Of a DNA stretch of 64,000 nucleotides, positions 26,848-35,067 are shown in pieces. Under the pieces are notes generated by a model that did no database searches, was not told the DNA's origin, and was given only the letters and a program-made list of their open reading frames with translations. Position numbers and translations under genes: made by a program. Origin of the DNA: Planctomycetota bacterium (GTDB lineage Bacteria; Planctomycetota; UBA1135; GCA-002686595). Numbering within the stretch: the first letter of the stretch is position 1; the number at the start of each line of letters is the position of its first letter. The DNA is taken from positions 230,449 through 294,448 of the forward strand of contig JAJDEW010000115.1 in assembly GCA_029259595.1 (NCBI GenBank), given 5' to 3'.

Positions 26848-27774
26848 TCAGACCCCGCCGCCGAGCCCTCCGGATTCGAACGAATCGCTGCCGGGCAGAG
26901 TGCCTTCGCCGCGGCCGCCGCCCCCGCCGCCCCCGCCTTCGCCACCGGCTCCATCGGGATCGCCCGAGCCATCGCTACCGGGCGTCGCCTCGATCACGGG
27001 CGGGGCCACCTCCGGGATGGCGGCGATGGGCTGGGCGTCGGGATCCTGGATGGTGCGCCGGACGAGCTCCGGAAAGCGGATCACGCGCTTGTACTCGACG
27101 CTGCGGGTGTCGCGGACCAGCTGCTCGGTCGAAATGCGAGGGGCCAGTTCGATCGTGAGCAAGATCTCGATCCGCGTGGGCAGGCCTTCCGTACCCTCGC
27201 TGTCTCCTCCCCACGCCTCGAGCGGCTCCGCGTCGATGCCGTCCTCGTCGTACACCTGGATGTCGAAGCCCTTGATCCGGTCGTGGAGGAGCGAGTATGC
27301 ACCGCCCCGGAAGGGCTCGTCGTCGATGCCGAAGTCTTCGCGGCGGTAGATCTCGAGGAAGTCGTCGGAGTTCGGATTGCGGCGCAAGCGATAGCCGACC
27401 TCGTTGAAGTCCGCACGACGGAAGACGTCGCCTTCGTGCTGGCGAAAGAGGATGAGGCTGTCCGTCGAGGTCGTGAAGTCGAGCGAGTCGGCATCCAAGC
27501 CGGCCAGAATGCGGTCGCGGATCAGGATGACGTCCGTGCTGAAGCGGTTGAAGGTCAGGATGCCACGAAGGTCCCGCTCGATCATGTCCAGGATGGCCGG
27601 GCCGGCGAGCTGGCGCTCCTGCATGTTGTGAATCGTGTCCCGGCTGCGTCGGGCGGCGGTCAGGATCTGGGAGATCGTGATGAGGATGCCGGCCATGATC
27701 ACGAGGGTCAGCATCACCTCGATGAGCGTGAAGCCACCCTGGTTGGCGGGACGGTCGTGCGATCGCAGCTTCAT
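26848..27774 (-). CDS. gspJ: Type II secretion minor pseudopilin, GspJ-like
   Basis: A 308-residue protein with a basic leader and prepilin cleavage site GGFTLIEVMLTLVIMAGI (Gly-Phe with Glu at +5), followed by the hydrophobic N-terminal helix. The globular part contains a GspJ-like pattern of paired beta hairpins (MIERDLRGILTFNRFS..., IEILLTIELAP). The last 45 residues are Gly-rich (GGEGGGGGGGGRGEG). It is the last gene of the gsp operon; its ATG overlaps the gspI stop (ATGA). GspK, usually next, is not present here. Confidence 0.75.
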   Translation of the reverse strand: MKLRSHDRPANQGGFTLIEVMLTLVIMAGILITISQILTAARRSRDTIHNMQERQLAGPAILDMIERDLRGILTFNRFSTDVILIRDRILAGLDADSLDFTTSTDSLILFRQHEGDVFRRADFNEVGYRLRRNPNSDDFLEIYRREDFGIDDEPFRGGAYSLLHDRIKGFDIQVYDEDGIDAEPLEAWGGDSEGTEGLPTRIEILLTIELAPRISTEQLVRDTRSVEYKRVIRFPELVRRTIQDPDAQPIAAIPEVAPPVIEATPGSDGSGDPDGAGGEGGGGGGGGRGEGTLPGSDSFESGGLGGGV

Positions 27775-28325
27775 CGGAGCGCGTCTCCGTCCAGAGCATC
27801 ACCGGCCTTCTTGGTGTCCTCTTCCGAGCCGTGGACCTGCTCCCACGGCATCCAGCGTTCCATGATGAACTCGTTCGGGAACTCGCCGAACTTCGGAAAG
27901 GTCACGCGAATGCGCACCTTCTCGAAGGGCTCCGCGGACTCCTCGTCTTCGTCCTCGTCTTCGTCCTCTTCCCACTGATCCTCGGGTTGCCAAGAGTCGT
28001 AGGCGAGCGTCGATTCCGTCTCGTACAGATCGGTCAGGGTCTCGTCGCCGATCGCGACCTCCCACTGGAACGCCTCATAGCCTTCCTCGGCGTAGCTGCC
28101 GAAGAGGCGCTCATCCATGTCCTCCCAGTACAGACCGGACTCGATCTGACCGAGCGTCAAGAGGGCCAGTCCCCGCGCAACCTTGCGATTGTGCGTGTGA
28201 GCAGCGGTGATCTTGGCCGTGCTCAAGCCCTGGAGGACGAGCACGAGACCGATGCTGACGATCATGATCGTGACCATGACCTCGGCCAGGGTGAAGCCCG
28301 AGCGACTGGCGGACAGGGGCCTCAT
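27771..28325 (-). CDS. gspI: Type II secretion minor pseudopilin, GspI-like
   Basis: A 184-residue protein. The leader MRPLSASRSG is cleaved before FTLAEVMVTIMIVSIGLVLVL, a type IV prepilin-like helix with Glu at +5. A long acidic run (EEDEDEDEDEE) sits near residue 125, unusual for a pseudopilin head and possibly a calcium or surface loop. The start overlaps the gspH stop (ATGA). Assigned to GspI by position between GspH and GspJ and by size. Confidence 0.72.
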   Translation of the reverse strand: MRPLSASRSGFTLAEVMVTIMIVSIGLVLVLQGLSTAKITAAHTHNRKVARGLALLTLGQIESGLYWEDMDERLFGSYAEEGYEAFQWEVAIGDETLTDLYETESTLAYDSWQPEDQWEEDEDEDEDEESAEPFEKVRIRVTFPKFGEFPNEFIMERWMPWEQVHGSEEDTKKAGDALDGDALR

Positions 28326-28896
28326 TCGAAGTCCTCGTCCTTGGGGGGGTCGCGTTCGAAGAAGCCCGTGTGGAAGCGAATGTCCCCGGTGAGCGGCAGG
28401 ACCTCGACCGTGAAGACTCGTTCGAAGATGTCCTGGCTGAGCGTGACCGTGTGGTTCGAGGACGTGCCCAGCGCATCGAAGCGGACGAAGACTTTGCCGC
28501 TCGTGAAGACCTCGTCGTCGACGGTCACCTGGGCGATCGAGATGCCCTCCTGCCAGAGCGGCGTCTCGCTGATCCAGAGCCGCTCGTCGTCCTCCGCGGC
28601 AAAGCCGCCGCCGTCCTTGTAGGGTGTCCGAACCCGGTAGACGTGCTCGTCGAGGTCGTAGTGGACCTGGAACTCGCGGTTGCGGGAGATCGCTTCGGAC
28701 CGTGTCGACGACAGCACGTCCGACAGCTTGCGGACCGAGGTGTAGAGCTGCTGGTTGGGAACGAGCGCCTTCCAGGAGATGGCGGTGACACCGCCGATCA
28801 GCCCCAGGATGACGACGACGACCAGAAGCTCGACCAGGGAGAAGCCGGCGCGGGCGGCGGCTTTTGGCTCGGAAACGACCGTGACAGGATCCCCCG
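28322..28896 (-). CDS. gspH: Type II secretion minor pseudopilin GspH-like, with no canonical start codon
   Basis: The frame ending at 28322 extends upstream through a full prepilin N-terminus: RAGFSLVELLVVVVILGLIGGV, then SWKALVPNQQLYTSVRKLSDVL. Beginning at the first GTG (28717) would delete the pilin helix, so the true start lies upstream. Yet between that helix and the in-frame TGA that ends gspG there is no ATG, GTG, TTG or CTG in frame. The leader must begin with a rare codon (for example ACG), or gspH must be made by readthrough or reinitiation, or there is a sequence error. The mature part is about 185 residues, ending KDEDFE. Confidence 0.65.
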
Positions 28897-28897
28897 C

Positions 28898-29335
28898 TCA
28901 GATGTTCCCGTTGCGGATGTCGATCTGATCGAAGTCGCGGTCCTTGCCCTCGCCGCCCGGCGCGCCGTCTTGCCCCAGCGTGAAGACGCGGAACGTCTGG
29001 CCGCCGCTCGGGGGTTCGTACTGGTACTCGTTGCCCCACGGATCCACGGGGACGCGATCCGAGTTGAGGATCGTGTTGCCGTTCTCGTCCGGAGTGACGA
29101 GAGCCTCGAGCGTTTCCGGGTACGTCCCCTGGTTCAGGATCGTGAACTCCTCCAGAGCACTCGAGATCGTCGTGATGTCGGCCTTGGCCTTGCCGACCTG
29201 TCCCGTGAACAGCTTGGCAACGACGTTCGGGACGACGAGGGTCGCCAGGAGGCCGATGATGACGATGACGACCATCATCTCCGCCAAGGAGAAGCCCTGG
29301 CGGAGATTCCTTCTAATGCGCTTGTGGAGTTTCAT
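28898..29335 (-). CDS. gspG: Type II secretion major pseudopilin GspG
   Basis: The main subunit of the T2SS pseudopilus. 145 residues, with leader MKLHKRIRRNLRQG cleaved before FSLAEMMVVIVIIGLLATLVVPNV (Glu +5), the GspG-typical helix including the conserved P22-like proline. The globular domain shows VPVDPWGNEYQYEPP, characteristic of GspG, and a C-terminal LGQDGAPGGEGKDRDFD acidic loop equivalent to the GspG calcium site. Its TGA stop is directly in frame with gspH. Confidence 0.92.
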   Translation of the reverse strand: MKLHKRIRRNLRQGFSLAEMMVVIVIIGLLATLVVPNVVAKLFTGQVGKAKADITTISSALEEFTILNQGTYPETLEALVTPDENGNTILNSDRVPVDPWGNEYQYEPPSGGQTFRVFTLGQDGAPGGEGKDRDFDQIDIRNGNI

Positions 29336-29363
29336 GTTTCGTTGCTTCGGGAGAGCCTGGCGC

Positions 29364-30629
29364 TTACTGGACGGATCCGACCTGGAGGATCGGCAGGACG
29401 ATGGACCAGACGATGAATCCGACCACGACGGCCAGGACGATGATCATGATGGGTTCGAGGATGGTCGTGACGCGTTCCGTCACGACCTCGATTTCCTCGT
29501 CGTAGGCGTCGGCGATCCGATCGAGCATCTGCTCGAGCTCGCCCGAGGCCTCGCCTACGGCGACCATATAGCCTACGACAGCGGGAAATGCTCCGCTTTG
29601 CTTCAGGGGCGTCGCGATGTCCGTCCCTTCCATGATGCGGGTCTTGATCGTACCCGTGGCATCCGCGATGACCCGGTTGCCGACGACCCGTTGGGTGATT
29701 TCGAGGCTCCGGACGGCCGGGACCCCGCTGGAGAGGAGGGTCGACAGCGTTCGGGTGAAGCGCGCCACGGCGGACTTGCGGAGCAGGTCGCCGACGAAGG
29801 GCAGCTTCAGGAGGGAGCGGTCGATGACCAGCTCACCCTTCTTCGTCCGGTAGACGCGTCCGAACGTGTACGAGAGGGCAGCCAGGATCAGGCAGCCGAG
29901 CCACCACCACTTCTTGAAGATCTCGGACAGCGTGATCAGGATCTTGGTGGGGGCGGGCATGGTTTGGCCCGTGTCCTGCAGCATGTCCGTGATCTTGGGC
30001 ACGACCATCGTCATGAGGATCGCGACGACGAGCAGGCCGATCGAGACCATCAGGATGGGGTAGGTCAGGGCGGACATGACCTTGCGCTGGAGGGCCCGTT
30101 GGCTCTGGAGGAAATCCGCCAAGCGCCGAAGCACGACGTCGACCTGGCCGGTGGCTTCTCCGGCGCGGACCATGTTCACGTAGAGGTCGCTGAAGAGCTG
30201 CGGGTAGTCCGCCAGGGCATCGCCGAAGTTGGCGCCCTGCGTGATGCGCTCGCGAATCTCGCGAAAGAGCTGCTCGATGCGGCGCGTCTCGGCCTGATCG
30301 ATGATGGCCTTGAGCGACTCGGCCATCGGAATACCGGCGCCCAACAGCGTGCCCATTTGCCGGGTGATCGCCGCGACGGTCTCGAGGTCGCGGCCACTGG
30401 GGCCGGAGGTCTGCGCGTTGCGGGCCTGCTTGATGCGTTGGACGAGCGACTTGCGAATCGGAGCGCCGATCTTGCGGCTCTTGCCCTTGCGGCGAAGCTC
30501 CGTGAGCTCGCTGACGAGGACGTTGTCCTTGCGCAGCTTCTGACGCGCGGCGCGGGGCGTGTCCGCGTCGATGACCCCGGTCTTCGTCTTGCCTCCGGAG
30601 GCGTAGGCCTTGTATTCGAAGATCGGCAT
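29364..30629 (-). CDS. gspF: Type II secretion inner-membrane platform protein GspF
   Basis: A 421-residue polytopic protein. It starts MPIFEYKAYASGGKTKTGVIDADT, the family N-terminus, which fixes the ATG at 30629. Two GspF repeats are visible: TRQMGTLLGAGIPMAESL in the first and TRTLSTLLSSGVPAVRSL in the second, each followed by membrane helices, and the last helix (IIVLAVVVGFIVWSIVLP) closes the protein. It recruits GspE and anchors the pseudopilus. It begins 7 nt after gspE. Confidence 0.95.
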   Translation of the reverse strand: MPIFEYKAYASGGKTKTGVIDADTPRAARQKLRKDNVLVSELTELRRKGKSRKIGAPIRKSLVQRIKQARNAQTSGPSGRDLETVAAITRQMGTLLGAGIPMAESLKAIIDQAETRRIEQLFREIRERITQGANFGDALADYPQLFSDLYVNMVRAGEATGQVDVVLRRLADFLQSQRALQRKVMSALTYPILMVSIGLLVVAILMTMVVPKITDMLQDTGQTMPAPTKILITLSEIFKKWWWLGCLILAALSYTFGRVYRTKKGELVIDRSLLKLPFVGDLLRKSAVARFTRTLSTLLSSGVPAVRSLEITQRVVGNRVIADATGTIKTRIMEGTDIATPLKQSGAFPAVVGYMVAVGEASGELEQMLDRIADAYDEEIEVVTERVTTILEPIMIIVLAVVVGFIVWSIVLPILQVGSVQ

Positions 30630-30636
30630 CGCTGGC

Positions 30637-32343
30637 TCAGCCCATGTCGAGCTGGGTGACGCGCAGGACCTCGTCCGGCGTGCTCTGGCGCGATCGAACC
30701 TTGTCCTGGCCATCCAGGCGCAGGGTCAACATACCCTGGTCGATGCAGGCGCGCTTCATCTGCGTAGCCGTGGCACCGTCCATGATCATCGTGCGCAGCG
30801 TCTCGTTGACCGGGAGGAACTCGTAGATCGCGGTTCGGCCGGAGTAGCCCGAGTGGAAACATTCGTCGCAGCCCACGCCAAAGGCGATCTCGTGGTTGAG
30901 CTCTTCGGGGGTCAGCCCGACCTTGCGCAGCTTGGCAGCCCACTCGTCGCTGATCGGTACCAGAGTCTTGCAGTTCGGACAGATCGTCCGGATCAGACGC
31001 TGGGCGATCACGAGAACGATCGAACTGGCCACCAAGTAGGGCTCGACACCCTGGTCGACCATACGCGTCACCGTGCTGGCGGCGTCGTTCGTGTGGACCG
31101 TGGAGAAGACCAGGTGACCGGTCAGGGCGGCTCGGATGGCGACTTCGGCCGTCTCGAGGTCCCGGATCTCCCCGACCATCATGACGTCGGGGTCCTGGCG
31201 CAGGAACGACCGCAAGCCCGCGGCAAAGGTGAGGCCCTTCTTCGTGTTGACCTGAACTTGGCTGATGCCACCTAGCGAATATTCGACCGGATCCTCGATC
31301 GTGAGGACGTTCTTCTGGGTGGTGTCGATCTCACCCATGCCCGCATACAGCGTCGTCGTCTTGCCCGAGCCCGTCGGTCCCGTCACCAGAATGATGCCGT
31401 GACTCCAGTTCAGGTACTCGCGGAGCAGGGCGACGTTGGCCGGCGAGAGTCCGATCTCCTCGAGCGTGTAGAGTTTGGCCGTCTTGTCGAGCATCCGCAT
31501 GACGATGCGCTCGCCGTTGGATGTCGGAATCGAGCTGATGCGTACGTCGACTTCGCCTTCGCCGATCCGGATCGTGGCGCGACCGTCCTGCGGCAAACGC
31601 CGCTCGGCGATGTCCATCTTGCCCATGACCTTCACCCGGCTGACGATGGCCTCGTGCGCCTTCCGAGGGATGGAATCCATGTCATAAAGGATGCCGTCGA
31701 TGCGGAAGCGAACCTGCGTCCTCTCGGGATACGGGTGGAAGTGCACGTCCGAGGCGCGCAGCTTGAGCGCCTGGAACATGATCGTGTTGACCAGCTTGAT
31801 GATCGGCGCCTTGTTGGAGACGTCGAGCACGTCTTCCGCCTCGTCGATCTCGTCGGCGAGTCCCTGAATGTCGCCGTCCTCGGCCACGTCGGCCAGGGCC
31901 TGGTCCACCCCGTCGGCCTTGTGGCGGTAGGCGCGCGCAATCAGGGTCGTGATCTCCGACCGCGGTGCCAGGACAGGTTCGATCTCCCGACCCAACAAGG
32001 CCGAGAGGTCGTCCATGGGGTTGGGGTCGAGCGGAGTGCAGGTCGCGACCCGGATCAGGCCGCGCGGCTCCTCGGAAAGGGCGATCAGGTAGTAGTTGCG
32101 CGTGAACTGGACCGGAATCCGGTTCACGAACGTCGACGGCACGCGGATGCCGTCGAGCGTCGGAAGGAACTCGTAGCCCAGGTGCTGGGCATAGGCCGAC
32201 AGCAAGGGCTCCTCGTCGAGGTATTCCTTGTTCAGGATCACCCGGTCGAGGGACTCGCCGGTGCTGCCGGCGATCCGGCGGCACTCTTCCAGCCGTTCGC
32301 GCACCATGCCCGCGTCGATGAGGAGGTCGGATAGGGTCGCCAT
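30637..32343 (-). CDS. gspE: Type II secretion ATPase GspE
   Basis: The cytoplasmic motor ATPase, 568 residues. The N-terminal N1/N2 (MshEN-like) domains span about residues 1-150. The Walker A loop is GPTGSGKTTT at residues 322-331, the Asp box is TIEDPVEYSLGG, Walker B is MMVGEIRDLETAE and the His box HLVFSTVHTNDA. The C-terminal tetracysteine zinc site (CPNC...CDEC) is intact. Start ATG at 32343, 6 nt after gspD. Also similar to PilB; the surrounding secretin and pseudopilin genes point to secretion. Confidence 0.95.
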   Translation of the reverse strand: MATLSDLLIDAGMVRERLEECRRIAGSTGESLDRVILNKEYLDEEPLLSAYAQHLGYEFLPTLDGIRVPSTFVNRIPVQFTRNYYLIALSEEPRGLIRVATCTPLDPNPMDDLSALLGREIEPVLAPRSEITTLIARAYRHKADGVDQALADVAEDGDIQGLADEIDEAEDVLDVSNKAPIIKLVNTIMFQALKLRASDVHFHPYPERTQVRFRIDGILYDMDSIPRKAHEAIVSRVKVMGKMDIAERRLPQDGRATIRIGEGEVDVRISSIPTSNGERIVMRMLDKTAKLYTLEEIGLSPANVALLREYLNWSHGIILVTGPTGSGKTTTLYAGMGEIDTTQKNVLTIEDPVEYSLGGISQVQVNTKKGLTFAAGLRSFLRQDPDVMMVGEIRDLETAEVAIRAALTGHLVFSTVHTNDAASTVTRMVDQGVEPYLVASSIVLVIAQRLIRTICPNCKTLVPISDEWAAKLRKVGLTPEELNHEIAFGVGCDECFHSGYSGRTAIYEFLPVNETLRTMIMDGATATQMKRACIDQGMLTLRLDGQDKVRSRQSTPDEVLRVTQLDMG

Positions 32344-32349
32344 CGCGCT

Positions 32350-34656
32350 CTACTCTTCGTCCGTGTCCGTTGCGGGCTCCAGCGGTGGGACGCTGGAATC
32401 TCGAGCCGGGCCGTCGTCGAGGCCTTGGGCCTCCTTGAGGAGCTCGATCTGGCGCTGGGGAGAGAGACCGATGGCATTGCCTTCGATCTCGCCGCGGGTC
32501 GGACTGCGGTACAGCGGTACCTGGAAGCCCTCGAACTTGTCGCCGCCAACGCCGAAGTCGGGATCGACGACGCGCACCCGATCCCGTCCGATGACCTCCG
32601 CCGCGTCGAGCTTCTTGCGGTAGGAGATCTCCGCCAGGTCGGCGAAGTCCCGGTCGTGCAGGATGTGGGGCGTCACGAAGAAGTAGAGGGTCGTGGTCTG
32701 GTTCGTGCGCGAGTCGTTGGAGAACAGGTAGCCCAGGAGCGGGATGTCCGACAACCACGGGATGCCGCGCCGGGTCTCGGTCAGGTTGTCGGTGATGATG
32801 CCGCCGACGACCATCGTGTCGCCGTCGGGGACATTGACCGTGGTCGTGAGCTCTCGGGTGATTCTCGGGGGCGGAATCGTGGAGGTGGTCTGGAAGCTGC
32901 CGGTGAAGGTCGAGACGACCAGCGTCAAGTCCAGGCGCAAGTAGCGGGAGGCGCTGATCGAAGGCGAGATCTCGAGCGTGATGCCTGCTTCCTCGAAGCC
33001 GCGGAAGTTCTCCTGGGTCTGCCCGTTGACACCACCGGTCGTGATGGTCGTCGTCGGCTGCTCGTTCTTCGTTTCGACGCGGGCCGAACCGTTGTTGTTG
33101 ACGAGGACGCTCGGCACGTTCAAGACGTTGGCCCCGTCGGTGCGCTGCGCCGCGCGGACCAGGAAGGGAAGGCTGACGTCGTCGCCGGAGAGGATGCCGG
33201 CGGTGAGTCCGTCCCCGGTGTTCGGGGTCCGGACCGGCAGGCCGTCTTCGTCGAACGTGATGGTGGACAGGCCGAAGCTGGAGACGCCGAAGCCGCCATC
33301 GCCGAGGGTGTCGGCCAGGGCCCATTCGACGCCGAGCTCGCGAAAGTCCGTACCGGTCAGCTCGATCAGGGCGGTCTCGATCAGGACCTGGTCCTGGCGT
33401 CGGTCCAGCTGACGGATGAGCTCGAGCACTTCCTCGTAGCGCGTCTTGTTGGCCGCGATCAGGAGCGAGTTCGTGTTCTCGTCGGGAACGACGACGACCT
33501 CGTTGTTCTGGGAGGAGCTGGTGCCTCCAGCGGCCTGGGCGCCGCCGGGCCGTCCACCGGTGCCCTGCTGGGCACGAGTGAGGCGTTCGGCGTCCGAAAG
33601 GAACTCGTCGAGGACGTCGGCGATGTCTCCGGCCTTGATGTTCTGCAGGCTGTAGATGTGGTAGTTGCGCTCCGGCTCGATCACATCGACGTCCAGACGT
33701 GCGACCAGCTCCTTGATCCGGGGCATCTCCTCGGCCTGCGCCATGACCAGGATCGAGTTCGTCGTGCTGTAGACGAGGATCTTGGTCTCGATCGAGTCCC
33801 CCTGCAGTGCACCCGAGACGCCTTGCTGCTGGGGAATCGAGCGCCCGCGCGCACCGCTTCGCGCTTCCAGCAGCTGGTCGAGCAGATCTGCGATGTCCTC
33901 CGCCGCCGCGTACTGGAGCGGAATGACGTCGAAGGCGGGTACGGGCTCCTCCGGAATGATCGAAGCCTGATCGACGATGTCGAGCAGCTGCGCCAGCGAG
34001 GCGATGTGACTGCCGAAGCCCTGGAGGATGACCGAGTGGTCACCGGCGGCGATCAAGGTCTGCGTGTTGGTGTCGGTCAACAACCCACGTAGCGAAGTCG
34101 CGAGCTGGCGGACATCGATGTTCGGGAGCGTCAGGACCGTCGTGATCAGCGTCGCCGGTTGATCGATGTAGTCCTGCAGGTCCTGGGGCAGAACGTAGAT
34201 GCTCTTCTGCTTGAGCGTGCCCGCCCGCGTTCCACCCTGAAGCCCCTGGATCAGAACCAACGAGATGTGCGGAGGTCCAACCTCCACGCACACGAACTCG
34301 TTGATGAACATGAGGATCTGGAAGTAGGCGTAGAAGTCCTCCTTCGGGATCCGCTGGGTGCCGTGCACGAGGATCTTCTCGCCGCGCAGCTGCTGGGCCG
34401 TCTGATCGCTGTAGGTGAAGCGTCGCCCGGTGGCTTGCTCGCAGATGACGACGAAGTCCTGCAGGTTGACACCGTCGCCAGTCTGGTCCTCCGAGAAGTT
34501 GAGGACGTAGTGATCCCCCTCCTCCTGGATCAGCGGGACGTCTTGTTCCGCGGGAGCCGCCTGCGCCGCGGCGGGTGCCGCCGCGAGGAGGAGTCCGAGA
34601 ACGGTGGCTAGGGTCACGCGAAACGGCGTACGGGGCGCTCGGAGCTGGGCCATCAT
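32350..34656 (-). CDS. gspD: Outer-membrane secretin GspD
   Basis: The outer-membrane channel of the T2SS, 768 residues, which implies a didermic cell. Two adjacent ATGs (34656, 34653) start a signal peptide (RVTLATVLGLLLAAAPAAAQA). N0/N1-N3 periplasmic domains fill the first half. N3 includes an inserted Gly/Gln-rich region near TRAQQGTGGRPGGAQAAGG. The secretin domain shows VPSVLVNNNGSARV and the hallmark VPDGDTMVVGGIITDNLTE then RRGIPWLSDIPLLGYLFS. A Glu/Pro-rich tail closes it. It is the first gene of the gsp operon; gspC, K, L and M are not seen in this window. Confidence 0.95.
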   Translation of the reverse strand: MMAQLRAPRTPFRVTLATVLGLLLAAAPAAAQAAPAEQDVPLIQEEGDHYVLNFSEDQTGDGVNLQDFVVICEQATGRRFTYSDQTAQQLRGEKILVHGTQRIPKEDFYAYFQILMFINEFVCVEVGPPHISLVLIQGLQGGTRAGTLKQKSIYVLPQDLQDYIDQPATLITTVLTLPNIDVRQLATSLRGLLTDTNTQTLIAAGDHSVILQGFGSHIASLAQLLDIVDQASIIPEEPVPAFDVIPLQYAAAEDIADLLDQLLEARSGARGRSIPQQQGVSGALQGDSIETKILVYSTTNSILVMAQAEEMPRIKELVARLDVDVIEPERNYHIYSLQNIKAGDIADVLDEFLSDAERLTRAQQGTGGRPGGAQAAGGTSSSQNNEVVVVPDENTNSLLIAANKTRYEEVLELIRQLDRRQDQVLIETALIELTGTDFRELGVEWALADTLGDGGFGVSSFGLSTITFDEDGLPVRTPNTGDGLTAGILSGDDVSLPFLVRAAQRTDGANVLNVPSVLVNNNGSARVETKNEQPTTTITTGGVNGQTQENFRGFEEAGITLEISPSISASRYLRLDLTLVVSTFTGSFQTTSTIPPPRITRELTTTVNVPDGDTMVVGGIITDNLTETRRGIPWLSDIPLLGYLFSNDSRTNQTTTLYFFVTPHILHDRDFADLAEISYRKKLDAAEVIGRDRVRVVDPDFGVGGDKFEGFQVPLYRSPTRGEIEGNAIGLSPQRQIELLKEAQGLDDGPARDSSVPPLEPATDTDEE

Positions 34657-35067
34657 GGGCGGAGGGGCGTCGGCTTCTGAAGTATGTATCCCATTGATCT
34701 CAATGGGCTTAGGTGCGTTTCGACCGGATCGACCGAGAACTGTAGGGAGGGCCGATCGTGGTGTCAAACAAGCAGCGTCTCGATTCACGGCTCTGGCTGT
34801 GGGGCGCCGTGACGAAGGGGCGTGGGGATTATTCCGCGGAGCGGGACCTGACGTCCTAGAAACCGTGGTCGGGCTTGAGGTATATCGTCCGCCCACCCGA
34901 TTCCCTTGGCCGTTGCCCGCTTCGATCTTCCGAGCAGCCTCAGCGACAGCGCACGCGCGCACCCCGCCGGGGCCCCGGATCGAAGCTAGGTCCGTCCGCC
35001 GACGGCCAATTCGTTCAACGACCCCAGGGCGTTCCATGCCGCGACGGGGTCATCCCAGGAGCCTTCC
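34657..35067 (+). other. 411-bp divergent regulatory gap between gspD and nhaA
   Basis: No protein-coding gene is supported. The gap is relatively A+T-rich for this window around 34681-34770, as expected for promoters, and holds the palindrome listed separately. GGTATATC near 34878-34885 is a possible -10 element for nhaA. The rest (34890-35040) is Pro/Ala-rich in translation and looks non-coding. Confidence 0.5.
34690..34707. promoter_or_regulatory. Perfect 8-bp-arm palindrome upstream of gspD, possible operator
   Basis: CCCATTGA-TC-TCAATGGG, a perfect inverted repeat 34 nt upstream of the gspD start codon in the divergent gspD/nhaA gap. Its A+T content and symmetry suit a dimeric regulator binding site or overlap with the gsp promoter. 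No known consensus is matched. Confidence 0.4.
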
